From NCBI GenBank assembly GCA_023426425.1, contig JAFAAT010000248.1, positions 1-18,593 of the forward strand: 18,593 nucleotides of DNA, written 5' to 3'. The position numbers and the translations under genes were made by a program. Positions 1 through 7,077 of the stretch are shown one piece after another. Positions within the stretch are counted from its first letter, which is position 1. The number at the start of each line of letters is the position of its first letter. The DNA is from Bacteroidota bacterium (lineage in GTDB: Bacteria; Bacteroidota; Bacteroidia; Chitinophagales; Chitinophagaceae). The notes beneath the pieces were generated by a model. It had not been told where the DNA came from, ran no database searches, and worked only from the letters and a program-made list of their open reading frames with translations.

Positions 1-256
1 TCATATGACCCACAGCTAAAGCTAAGCCTATCTGGATAAGGGGGCATGCTTTACAAAACCCGAAGAAAAAAGCTCCAAACCCGCGCCAGTATGGAGCCAG
101 TTCTGCATTTTCAAATTTAACCGGACAACAGTAATTGATAATTGATAATTGACATTTGATAATTTGCTTCCCGTGTTACGGTCTTTTTCGCGAGTGGCAA
201 TGTAAAGTGTGATGGTGGTTGCTTTCGATTTGTGTAGAGTAATTCATTTAATATCG
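1..256. other. Non-coding stretch before the accC terminator
   Basis: No supported gene. The first 39 bases are open on the plus strand up to TAA at 37-39, which could be the last 12 codons of a gene outside the window, but 12 residues are too few to judge. A small inverted repeat (GCTCC at 72-76 with GGAGC at 93-97) followed on the minus strand by a T-run could be a weak minus-strand terminator. AT-rich heptamer repeats lie at 134-161. Confidence 0.5.
134..161. repeat. Four tandem 7-bp repeats, ATTGATA type
   Basis: Four consecutive heptamers read ATTGATA, ATTGATA, ATTGACA and TTTGATA, followed by a partial ATTT. They sit in a gene-free stretch downstream of the minus-strand carboxylase gene. 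AT-rich heptamer repeats of this kind occur between genes in many bacteria. No function can be read from the sequence. Confidence 0.75.
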
Positions 257-288
257 AAGGGCCAACCTAAGTTTTTAGGTGGCCCTTT
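257..288 (-). terminator. Hairpin terminator of the biotin carboxylase gene
   Basis: The arms 257-268 and 277-287 pair over 11 bp with one bulged A (265) around an 8-nt loop. The hairpin lies 25 bp beyond the stop of the minus-strand carboxylase gene. The T-run after the stem is short on both strands, so the strand is assigned from the neighbouring gene. It may act in both directions. Confidence 0.7.
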
Positions 289-312
289 AAGCATGTGATT
301 GGTTCGTTATAG

Positions 313-1803
313 TTACACAAGTTTGCGGCGTAGCTTCCAGTTGGCGGGCTGGCCGTTGGTGGTGGTGGAATTTAGAGTGGTTTTGTTTTTCTCTGTTTGC
401 CAGATGATGCCGGCCAGCATTGCGGCCACTGATGCTGCTTCCGGATCGTCCTGCCTGAGGAGTTCGGGTTTGAAATGCTTCTCTATGAACTTAGTGTCGA
501 ACGCTCCCTTGCGGAAAGGTTCAGTTCTTACGGCCCATTTGCCGAACTCCAGAGTGGTTTTTATGCCTTTGATGTAATACTCGTCGACGGCGCGGCAGAG
601 CCTTTCGATGGCCTGGTCGCGGGTGGCGGCGTGGACTACCAGCTTGGAGATCATAGAGTCGTAGAAGATGGGGATATCCATGCCTTGTTCAAATCCATCG
701 TCTACACGCACTCCGGGACCTTTGGGGGGCTGGTACATATCGAGCCTGCCGGTGTCGGGGAGAAAGTTGTTGAGCGGGTCTTCGGCACAGACGCGGAGCT
801 CAAGTGAGTGACCGTTGATCTTCAGGTCCTGCTGGGAAAACGAAAGCTTTTCACCTCTTGCTACGTTTATTTGTTCGCGGACCAGGTCGATGCCGGTGAT
901 CATTTCTGTGACGCAATGCTCTACCTGCAGGCGGGTGTTCATTTCGAGGAAGTAGAAATTGAGGTTTTCGTCGACCAGGAACTCGACGGTGCCTGCGCCA
1001 TAGTAGTTGCAGCTTTTGGCTACTGCTACTGCGCTTTCGCCCATTGCTTTGCGGATATCGGGGGTGAGGCAGCTGGCAGGAGCTTCTTCTATGAGCTTCT
1101 GGTGGCGGCGCTGGATGGAGCACTCTCTTTCAAAAAGATAGACATAGTTGCCATGCTGATCGCCGAGGAGTTGGATTTCGATATGGCGGGGTGCGCCGAC
1201 GTATTTTTCTATGAAGACCGCGTCGTCGCCAAAGGAGCTGAGCGCTTCGCTTTTTGCCATCCGCATTTGTTCTTCAAGTACTTCCATGCTCTCGACCACG
1301 CGCATGCCCTTGCCACCGCCGCCGGCGGAGGCTTTGATGAGTATGGGGAAGCCAATGCGGGCGGCTATTTCCTTTGCCTCCTCGACGCTCTGGATAGGAT
1401 CTTCGGTGCCGGGGACCATTGGGACATTGAACTTTTTGGCGGCTTGTTTGGCTGCTATCTTGCTGCCCATCATGTTGATGCTATACTCTGAGGGGCCGAT
1501 GAAGATGATGCCGGCATCTGCGCAGGCTTTTGAGAATGAGGCGTTTTCGCTGAGGAAGCCATAACCGGGGTGGATGGCGTCGGCGCCGGTTTCCTTTGCG
1601 ACCTGGAGGATGCGATCTGCGCGCAGGTAGCTCTGGGAGGAAGGGGCGGGGCCGATACAAACTGCTTCATCTGCGTAGCGGACGAAGGGCATGTTGCGGT
1701 CGGCTTCGGAGAAGACTGCCACGGTTTTTATGCCCATTTCACGGGCAGTGCGCATGACCCGGAGTGCTATTTCACCACGATTGGCAATGAGGATTTTTTG
1801 CAT
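313..1803 (-). CDS. accC: Biotin carboxylase subunit of an acyl-CoA carboxylase
   Basis: Biotin carboxylase of 496 aa that uses ATP and bicarbonate to carboxylate biotin on a carrier protein, in the cytoplasm, for acetyl- or propionyl-CoA carboxylation. The N-terminal Rossmann-like lobe opens with KILIANRGEIALRV (3-16). The ATP-grasp glycine-rich loop KASAGGGGKGMR is at 157-168, and the catalytic metal-binding stretch FLEMNTRLQVEH is at 285-296 with E287 and N289. The body is the usual length for the family. A C-terminal tail from about residue 452, rich in Thr and Asn and ending LRRKLV, extends beyond the minimal enzyme, as seen in propionyl-type subunits of Bacteroidota (from memory). No carrier or carboxyltransferase gene is next to it, so acetyl- versus propionyl-CoA specificity is open. 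The ATG follows a -7 promoter box by only 5 nt. Confidence 0.93.
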   Translation of the reverse strand: MQKILIANRGEIALRVMRTAREMGIKTVAVFSEADRNMPFVRYADEAVCIGPAPSSQSYLRADRILQVAKETGADAIHPGYGFLSENASFSKACADAGIIFIGPSEYSINMMGSKIAAKQAAKKFNVPMVPGTEDPIQSVEEAKEIAARIGFPILIKASAGGGGKGMRVVESMEVLEEQMRMAKSEALSSFGDDAVFIEKYVGAPRHIEIQLLGDQHGNYVYLFERECSIQRRHQKLIEEAPASCLTPDIRKAMGESAVAVAKSCNYYGAGTVEFLVDENLNFYFLEMNTRLQVEHCVTEMITGIDLVREQINVARGEKLSFSQQDLKINGHSLELRVCAEDPLNNFLPDTGRLDMYQPPKGPGVRVDDGFEQGMDIPIFYDSMISKLVVHAATRDQAIERLCRAVDEYYIKGIKTTLEFGKWAVRTEPFRKGAFDTKFIEKHFKPELLRQDDPEAASVAAMLAGIIWQTEKNKTTLNSTTTNGQPANWKLRRKLV

Positions 1804-1808
1804 GGTGG

Positions 1809-1816
1809 CAAACCTA
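1809..1816 (-). promoter_or_regulatory. Bacteroidota -7 box for the biotin carboxylase gene
   Basis: The minus strand reads TAGGTTTG, a full match to TAnnTTTG. Its last G is 5 nt before the ATG, so transcription would start at or within about 2 nt of the start codon and the mRNA would be nearly leaderless. No good -33 TTTG is visible at the usual spacing, which lowers confidence. Confidence 0.55.
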
Positions 1817-1880
1817 CTAAAACTGAGGGAAAGCTGAGGCCGAAGATGGTGGGGGTATTTCGGGAGGTCATCTGCAGGCC

Positions 1881-1924
1881 TTTTACGCGCCTTTTACGCA
1901 ACTTTTACGCGCCTATTACGCCAG
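1881..1924. repeat. Four tandem 11-bp repeats, core TTTTACGC
   Basis: Units at 1881-1891, 1892-1902, 1903-1913 and 1914-1924 read TTTTACGCGCC, TTTTACGCAAC, TTTTACGCGCC and TATTACGCCAG. The 8-base core is exact in three units and has one change in the fourth. The last three bases vary. The array lies in the gap between two divergent genes, about 65-110 bp upstream of the -7 box of the carboxylase gene and about 110-155 bp upstream of that of the ligase gene. A period of 11 places each core on nearly the same face of the helix. Confidence 0.9.
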
Positions 1925-2034
1925 GGAGATATTATGCATAATGACATGTGATAAGTGTGATTTTATGAATGGCATGGACTGTAATGAAGCGCATTTGGTG
2001 ATAGTGGGCGTGTGCATGTATATGCCTAAACGAT

Positions 2035-2042
2035 TACCTTTG
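2035..2042 (+). promoter_or_regulatory. Bacteroidota -7 box for the ddl operon
   Basis: TACCTTTG matches TAnnTTTG exactly and ends 21 nt before the ATG of the ligase gene. The base run TGTG at 2011-2014, 20 bp upstream, is a weak candidate for the -33 TTTG. Confidence 0.6.
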
Positions 2043-2063
2043 GCTGCAACTTTAAACTGATAC

Positions 2064-3062
2064 ATGAAGAAAAATATTGCCTTGCTGGCAGGGGGTTATT
2101 CGGGTGAATATGTTATTTCTATCCAGACTGCGGCAACGATAGAAAAGAACCTGGATACGGAGCTTTTTAATGTGTATCCAATAATAGTGACGAGAGAAGG
2201 GTGGTGGCATGAGACGAAGAATGGGCAGAAAGTATCGGTGGATAAGAATGATTTTTCTTTGCAGATTGATGGAGAGAAAGTGAGGTTTGACTGTGCTTTT
2301 ATAGCAATACACGGCACACCGGGTGAAGATGGGAGGATGCAGGGATACCTGGATATGCTGCAGATACCTTACACGACCTGTAACTCGATAGTTTCTGCGC
2401 TGACATTTAATAAGAGCTATTGTAACAAGGTGGTGCGGGATTTTAAGGTGGTGAATATTGCCAATTCGGTGCACCTGATTAAAGGGCATCCGTATTCGGT
2501 GGGCACAATACTTGATCAGTTGAAGCTGCCAGTGTTTGTGAAGCCTAATGAGAGTGGGTCGAGTCTGGGAGTGAGCAAGGTGAAGTCGGTGGAAGAAATT
2601 ATGCCTGCGATAGAGAAAGCATTTAAGGAAGATGACCAGGTGTTAATAGAAGAGTTTATTGAGGGGCGGGAGCTGACGATAGGCGTGTATAGATTGGGAC
2701 AGTACCTGCATACATTGCCGCCGACAGAGATTGTGAGCAAGAATGAGTTTTTTGATTATGAGGCCAAGTACACACCGGGTGTGACGAATGAGATTACACC
2801 AGCGCCGATCACGGAGGAAGTGCATGAGCAGTTGAAGAACAAGGCGACGCATATATACAGGCATCTTAATTGTCGAGGAGTAGTGAGGATGGACTTTATA
2901 CTTGAGGCGAAGACGCAGAAGCTGTTTTTCCTGGAGGTGAATACCATGCCTGGCCAGAGTGAAAACAGTATTGTTCCGCAACAGGTGAGGGCAGCGGGGC
3001 TGGAGCTGAAGAAGTTTTACGGCGCGTTGCTGGAGGACTGCCTGAAGAGTAAATCGCAATAA
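2064..3062 (+). CDS. ddl: D-alanine--D-alanine ligase
   Basis: Cytoplasmic ATP-grasp ligase of 332 aa that joins two D-alanines for peptidoglycan precursors. The N-terminal family signature appears as GGYSGEYVIS (10-19), with HGTPGEDG at 83-90. The ATP-binding stretch KPNESGSSLGVS is at 160-171, EEFIEGRELTIGV at 196-208, and the omega-loop region FFDYEAKYTPG at 229-239. The C-terminal catalytic part has R275, D277, E291 and N293 in RMDFILE and FLEVNTMPGQSENS. Length is normal for Ddl. It is the first gene of a plus-strand run whose next member is a PASTA protein 34 bp downstream, which fits cell-wall synthesis and sensing. The start is supported by the upstream -7 box. Confidence 0.95.
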   Translation: MKKNIALLAGGYSGEYVISIQTAATIEKNLDTELFNVYPIIVTREGWWHETKNGQKVSVDKNDFSLQIDGEKVRFDCAFIAIHGTPGEDGRMQGYLDMLQIPYTTCNSIVSALTFNKSYCNKVVRDFKVVNIANSVHLIKGHPYSVGTILDQLKLPVFVKPNESGSSLGVSKVKSVEEIMPAIEKAFKEDDQVLIEEFIEGRELTIGVYRLGQYLHTLPPTEIVSKNEFFDYEAKYTPGVTNEITPAPITEEVHEQLKNKATHIYRHLNCRGVVRMDFILEAKTQKLFFLEVNTMPGQSENSIVPQQVRAAGLELKKFYGALLEDCLKSKSQ

Positions 3063-3096
3063 TTTGTTTTATTTGGTATAGACCCGCTTCGGAAAT

Positions 3097-3936
3097 ATGT
3101 TTAAAGAGCTAAGGAATTCATTTTTATTTAATCTGCTGGTGATAATTCTCCTTTGCGTAGGATTATATTTTTTGTTTTTTGCGACCCTGGGGCTGATTAC
3201 CAGGCATAATAGCCAGGTATCGGTGCCGGATGTGAAAGGCAGGCATGTAAAAGATGCTGCGAGGACGCTTGAGCGCATGGGATTTGACGTGGATGTGGAC
3301 TCTTCGTATGATCCTCAGAAGAAGCCCTTCAGGGTGTTGTCTCAGATTCCGGATGTGAACGCTGTGGTGAAGGAAGGGCGGACGGTATTTCTGACAGTGA
3401 ATAAGGCGGAGCCGCCGTTGACGCCGATGCCGAAGCTGAAGGATCTTTCTTACCGAAGTGCTACCTTGATCATCAAGAGCAGCAGGCTGGTATTGGGTGA
3501 TACGATTCATAAGCCAGACTATGCGAAGGGTGCGGTACTGGAGCAATTGTATATGGGAAGGCCGGTGAAGCCGGGTGATATGGTGCCGCAGGGCAGTAAG
3601 ATAGACCTGGTGATTGGCGATGGTTTTGGGAATGTGGAGATGAATGTGCCTGATGTGATAGGAATGCCTGCGCTGGAGGGGATTGCATTGTTGAATGGAA
3701 ATGGATTGACGCCGACACCATTGTGGGAAGGTCCTATTATGGATTCATCAACTGCCGTGATATATATGCAGATACCGAGTCCTTTTAATGAACTTAATGA
3801 GCCCAACAGGATTAAGGAAGGGGATGTAATTGACGTGCGGATCAGGCAGGATGCTACTGAGGAGGAACTTCAGCGCAATAGAAATCCTGGTATGCCCGTT
3901 AATAATATGAACCAAAACTATGACTATGCTGAGTAG
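3097..3936 (+). CDS. Membrane-anchored protein with three PASTA domains
   Basis: Protein of 279 aa with a short cytoplasmic N-terminus, one membrane segment at about 11-35, and an extracytoplasmic part built from three PASTA units. These begin near residues 42 (VPDVKG), 110 (MPKLKD) and 184 (VPDVIG). A charged, Asn-rich tail follows from about 257. PASTA domains are known to bind peptidoglycan fragments or to act as spacers in Ser/Thr kinases and penicillin-binding proteins. This protein has neither a kinase nor a transpeptidase domain. It follows ddl by 34 bp and overlaps the next gene by 17 bp, so the three are probably co-transcribed. A role in wall sensing or scaffolding is inferred. Confidence 0.88.
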   Translation: MFKELRNSFLFNLLVIILLCVGLYFLFFATLGLITRHNSQVSVPDVKGRHVKDAARTLERMGFDVDVDSSYDPQKKPFRVLSQIPDVNAVVKEGRTVFLTVNKAEPPLTPMPKLKDLSYRSATLIIKSSRLVLGDTIHKPDYAKGAVLEQLYMGRPVKPGDMVPQGSKIDLVIGDGFGNVEMNVPDVIGMPALEGIALLNGNGLTPTPLWEGPIMDSSTAVIYMQIPSPFNELNEPNRIKEGDVIDVRIRQDATEEELQRNRNPGMPVNNMNQNYDYAE

Positions 3937-5767
3937 GCAGTTTTTCACAATCTGTTTGCTGGTTGGGCTTTCCTCATCGGTATTTGGGCAGGAAGGCGTT
4001 GCCCCTGTTGACAGGAATCCCTGGCTGGAATCGGCGGGGCCGAAGCCTGCGCTGAAGACAACTGCGTTGTCCTTGCCTTTTTTTGAAGACTTTTCGGGAG
4101 AGGGCTTGTTTCCTGATCCTGCGAGGTGGGTGGACAGGTCGGTGTATGTGAATAATACGATGGGGTTCAAGCCCATCAGTCGTGGAGTGGCGACATTTGA
4201 TGCATTGAATGCTAATGGCGGTCCGTATGATTCGGTTAACAATAATGCGTTGCTGTTTGCTGATAGCCTTACGAGCCAGCCGATAGACTTGAGTGTGCAT
4301 AGCCCGGCGGATAGTATATACCTGAGTTTTTTTTATCAGCCACAGGGCAATGGGTTTGCGCCGGAGGTTCAGGACAGTTTGTATTTGTTTTTTAGAAGGT
4401 CGAATAATTCCTGGGCACGTGTGTGGGAGACGCCGGGTGCCACTCTTCATGAGTTTAAGCAGGCGATGGTGGCGGTGACTGATCCATTGTTTTTTCATAG
4501 TGATTTCCAGTTCCGTTTTGTGAATAAGGCCTCTATGAACATCAATGATGATGTTTGGAATGTGGACTATATCAGGATGGATGTAAATCGAGGGGTGGGA
4601 GATACGACAGTGAATGATGTTGCGACCTCTACACAGCCCTCGTTTTTGTTGAATGATTATACCTCTATGCCCTATAGGCAGTTTGCGGCAAACATGAATA
4701 ATGAGTTGTCCGGGCAGCATTATTTCTACGTGAAGAACAATTATAGTGGGCAGCGGACGGTGGATTATGGCTATAGGGCGCGGGAGGTATTGTCGAATAC
4801 GAGTTTGTTTACGGGAACTTCGAATACCGACAATGTGGGGGCTTATGAAGAGCGGCAGTTTCAGTTTCCGATGTATAGTGTTGGGTTTACTGCACCGGGT
4901 CCTTATTCGCGGGTGATATTTGAGCAGGAGTATTATGCAACGCCGCAGGGAGGGCTGACAGAGCCGAGGGAGAATGATACAGTGAGGATGCGGCAGGAGT
5001 TTGATTATTACCTTGCGTATGATGACGGGACGGCTGAGAAGAGTTATTTTCTGAACCAGTTTACGACGTTGCCTGCGAAGACGGCGATTGAATTTCATTT
5101 GAATGAACCGGATACAATAAGGGGTGTTGCTATTTATTTTGGCCGGCAGGTGCCTTTGGCTACCAACAAGTTTTTCTCGGTGGGCGTGTATAAGGACATT
5201 GCGGTGAATGGAGGTACGGAGCATCTGGTGTACCAGCAAGACCTGTTGTTTCCTTCTTATGCTGACACGATCAACAAGTTTTGGTATTACAGATTTGACA
5301 CGCCTGTGTATATGGATGCGGGGACCTTTTTTATGGGGACGATTCAGCCCGCTGCCAGTGGAAGTGATAGTTTGTACCTGGGACTGGACGTGAACAGGAT
5401 TGGAGGTAACCATCTTTATTTCGATGTGAATGGCTTTTGGGAGCCATCGATCATTAGCGGAGCGGTGATGCTGAGGCCGGTGCTTGGGGAGTTCAGGTAT
5501 GGGACAGGAGTTGAAGATGTAAAGGAAGGCATTCGGTGGACGGTGGGGCCTAATCCTGTGCGTGAGCGTTTGCAGATTGACGTAGAAGGGAAGGCGCGTC
5601 CGAAGCTGAGCTACCGGATATTTGATCTGCAGGGAAGGACGCTGGACAGGGGTGTATTGTCGCCTGGAGCAGGGGTAAATGTGTCGGATTTAAGTCCGGG
5701 TATTTATTTTGTGCAGGTAATACAGGACGGAGTAGCTACTACGCCTGAGAAGATTATAAAGTTATAA
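3920..5767 (+). CDS. Secreted protein with type A T9SS sorting domain
   Basis: Protein of 615 aa exported through the Sec system and then the type IX secretion system. A signal peptide covers about 1-23, ending SVFG before Gln24. The mature part opens with LPFFEDFSG (52-60), like the beginning of jelly-roll MAM-type or choice-of-anchor domains, and continues as a beta-rich, Tyr- and Asp-rich region without recognisable catalytic residues. The last 85 or so residues form a type A sorting domain with GPNPVRERLQID, IFDLQGR and LSPGIYFVQV. Two in-frame ATGs (3920 and 3926) are possible and both overlap the PASTA gene. The rhodanese gene follows by 5 bp. Its ligand is unknown. The gld genes downstream encode the core of its predicted export machine. 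Confidence 0.87.
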   Translation: MTMLSRQFFTICLLVGLSSSVFGQEGVAPVDRNPWLESAGPKPALKTTALSLPFFEDFSGEGLFPDPARWVDRSVYVNNTMGFKPISRGVATFDALNANGGPYDSVNNNALLFADSLTSQPIDLSVHSPADSIYLSFFYQPQGNGFAPEVQDSLYLFFRRSNNSWARVWETPGATLHEFKQAMVAVTDPLFFHSDFQFRFVNKASMNINDDVWNVDYIRMDVNRGVGDTTVNDVATSTQPSFLLNDYTSMPYRQFAANMNNELSGQHYFYVKNNYSGQRTVDYGYRAREVLSNTSLFTGTSNTDNVGAYEERQFQFPMYSVGFTAPGPYSRVIFEQEYYATPQGGLTEPRENDTVRMRQEFDYYLAYDDGTAEKSYFLNQFTTLPAKTAIEFHLNEPDTIRGVAIYFGRQVPLATNKFFSVGVYKDIAVNGGTEHLVYQQDLLFPSYADTINKFWYYRFDTPVYMDAGTFFMGTIQPAASGSDSLYLGLDVNRIGGNHLYFDVNGFWEPSIISGAVMLRPVLGEFRYGTGVEDVKEGIRWTVGPNPVRERLQIDVEGKARPKLSYRIFDLQGRTLDRGVLSPGAGVNVSDLSPGIYFVQVIQDGVATTPEKIIKL

Positions 5768-5772
5768 CCACT

Positions 5773-6090
5773 ATGCAAGAGATTACTGTAGAAGAACTTA
5801 AGCGTCGTGCTGACGCTGGAGAAAAGCTGAACGTTATTGATGTGAGAGAGCCTGAGGAGTATGCTGAATTTAATATTGGCGCTAAGCTGATACCACTGGG
5901 GAATGTATTGAACATGCAGGTGGATGAACTGGAAGATTATAAAGACGAAGAGCTGATAGTGCATTGCAGGAGCGGGAAGAGGAGTGCACAGGCATGTCTG
6001 TTCCTGGAGACGATGGGTTATTCGAACTGCAAGAACGTGGTGGGGGGAGTACTTGCCTGGCAGGAACGTTTTGGAGATGCAAAACTGTAG
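5773..6090 (+). CDS. Single-domain rhodanese-like sulfurtransferase
   Basis: Cytoplasmic protein of 105 aa with no signal peptide. It has the rhodanese hallmarks NVIDVREPEEY at 20-30, the active-site loop HCRSGKRS at 64-71 with catalytic Cys65, and VVGGVLAWQE at 89-98. Single-domain rhodaneses of this size carry persulfide on the cysteine and pass sulfur to cyanide, thioredoxin or other acceptors. The physiological partner is not shown by context. It starts 5 bp after the T9SS cargo gene and probably shares its transcript. Confidence 0.9.
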   Translation: MQEITVEELKRRADAGEKLNVIDVREPEEYAEFNIGAKLIPLGNVLNMQVDELEDYKDEELIVHCRSGKRSAQACLFLETMGYSNCKNVVGGVLAWQERFGDAKL

Positions 6091-6160
6091 GATCCGGCGC
6101 TTCACTGGCTTAAAAATTGTGGAAGAGTTAAGATGGGAATGATAGGAGCGACTGGATTTT

Positions 6161-6721
6161 ATGCATGATATTGAACCATATTATAACTGGCGGCACCTGT
6201 ACACTGCAGAGGAAGATGAGCAGTCGCCATTTTACGGTAAGGAGTATAGTGAGTTTGAGTTTTCGAACACCGTTTACAACTACTATATACATCCGCAGTG
6301 GGATGAATTTGGGAGCAGGACACTGTATTTGAAGGTGTTATTTGCTGATTATGACTTCAACTTTGCTATTATCGAGATGATAGGAGAGTGGAATGATGCA
6401 GTGGAGAACGATATCATGCAGTTGAAGCGTTCATTGATCGACCACATGATTGCGCGGGGTATTTACAAGTTCATTTTGATTACGGAGAACGTACTTAATT
6501 TTCATAGTAGTGAACCTGATTACTATGAAGAGTGGTATGATGACATCAAAGACGAGGGTGGATGGATTGTTTCGGTAAATATGCCGGATCAGACGCAATA
6601 CGAGTTTCACCAGTCACATATTGACCGCTTCATAAGAGCGATAGAACAACCACATTGGCGCACATTCCAGCCGCAACATTTTTTTCAGTTGGTAGACAAC
6701 AGGATGCTACGATTGCATTAA
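6161..6721 (+). CDS. Hypothetical acidic protein, 186 aa
   Basis: Not recognised. The protein is soluble, with no signal peptide or membrane segment. It is rich in Asp, Glu, Tyr, Phe and Trp: the N-terminus holds YYNWRHLYTAEEDE, and the middle has a predicted strand-helix-strand pattern around LYLKVLFADYDFNFAIIEMI (about 56-75) and IYKFILITENVLNFHS (about 101-116). Codon use and skew match its left-hand neighbours, so it looks native. It lies 70 bp after the rhodanese gene with no visible terminator or promoter between, so it may close that transcript. Confidence 0.75.
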   Translation: MHDIEPYYNWRHLYTAEEDEQSPFYGKEYSEFEFSNTVYNYYIHPQWDEFGSRTLYLKVLFADYDFNFAIIEMIGEWNDAVENDIMQLKRSLIDHMIARGIYKFILITENVLNFHSSEPDYYEEWYDDIKDEGGWIVSVNMPDQTQYEFHQSHIDRFIRAIEQPHWRTFQPQHFFQLVDNRMLRLH

Positions 6722-6828
6722 AAGGATACATCTACATAAGGTTCTGCTGTTCAAAATATGAGGGAAAATTCTGAGCCTTTGGTGCTTTGCGGGGGACCGT
6801 GGTGCCGGAGAAGCTAAGGGTATGTCAG

Positions 6829-6881
6829 CTGGACAGGATGATTTTTTTCAATCTGTTTCCCTATATATTTGCGCTGTCCAG
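6829..6881. repeat. 8-bp inverted repeat flanking the gld promoter
   Basis: CTGGACAG at 6829-6836 and its exact reverse complement CTGTCCAG at 6874-6881 enclose 37 bp that contain the -7 box. Extending by two bases outward keeps one of two further pairs. The right arm overlaps the predicted transcription start. Possible roles are paired operator sites, an mRNA or DNA hairpin, or (less likely at this arm length) an invertible segment. Confidence 0.65.
6864..6871 (+). promoter_or_regulatory. Bacteroidota -7 box for the gldKLMN operon
   Basis: TATATTTG matches TAnnTTTG exactly. A T-rich run at 6842-6848 lies at about the right distance for the -33 element but lacks the final G. Predicted transcription starts near 6876, leaving a leader of about 200 nt. 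Confidence 0.6.
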
Positions 6882-7077
6882 GTCTGTATATAAGTAAGGA
6901 GAGAGACTTTTCAGCCCGGTACATGAGGTAGATCGATCTGTATATCATTAAGATATTATGAATTGATGTAATTGGCACGATGTTTTAAGAATTCGTTATC
7001 AAAAAGTATTGCTAATCACCATACTGGCTTGGGAGAGCATTTGAGCAGGTGGTTTTGGAACTGAAAAAACCGGATAC

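Larger units (their letters stand above)
6722..7077 (+). other. 356-bp gap: promoter and long leader of the gld operon
   Basis: No gene of reasonable quality was seen. The stretch contains a full -7 box at 6864-6871, an 8-bp inverted repeat flanking it, and about 200 nt of apparent untranslated leader before gldK. The 9-bp word TCTGTATAT occurs twice (6883-6891 and 6937-6945). No clear terminator for the upstream gene is visible. Confidence 0.6.

Noticed and set aside
134..161. CRISPR-like reading of the heptamer repeats
   Set aside because: Units are 7 bp with no spacers; this is a simple tandem repeat.
2..190. Minus-strand open frame through the left-edge gap, reading LAPYWRGFGAFFFGF
   Set aside because: It has no start codon in the window, passes through the heptamer repeats and looks like a translated intergenic repeat rather than a gene.
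299..1941. Several plus-strand and other-frame open frames across the carboxylase gene
   Set aside because: They lie opposite a full-length, motif-complete biotin carboxylase and show no family features; they are shadows of its codon pattern.
1928..1945. ATTATGCATAAT palindrome between accC and ddl as a dif or operator site
   Set aside because: It is AT-rich and short, far from the composition switch, and lacks the arms of a dif site.
3974..5413. A 479-codon minus-strand frame inside the T9SS cargo gene
   Set aside because: Its residues (very Arg-, His- and Ile-rich) have no recognisable domain, while the plus strand has a signal peptide and a sorting domain.
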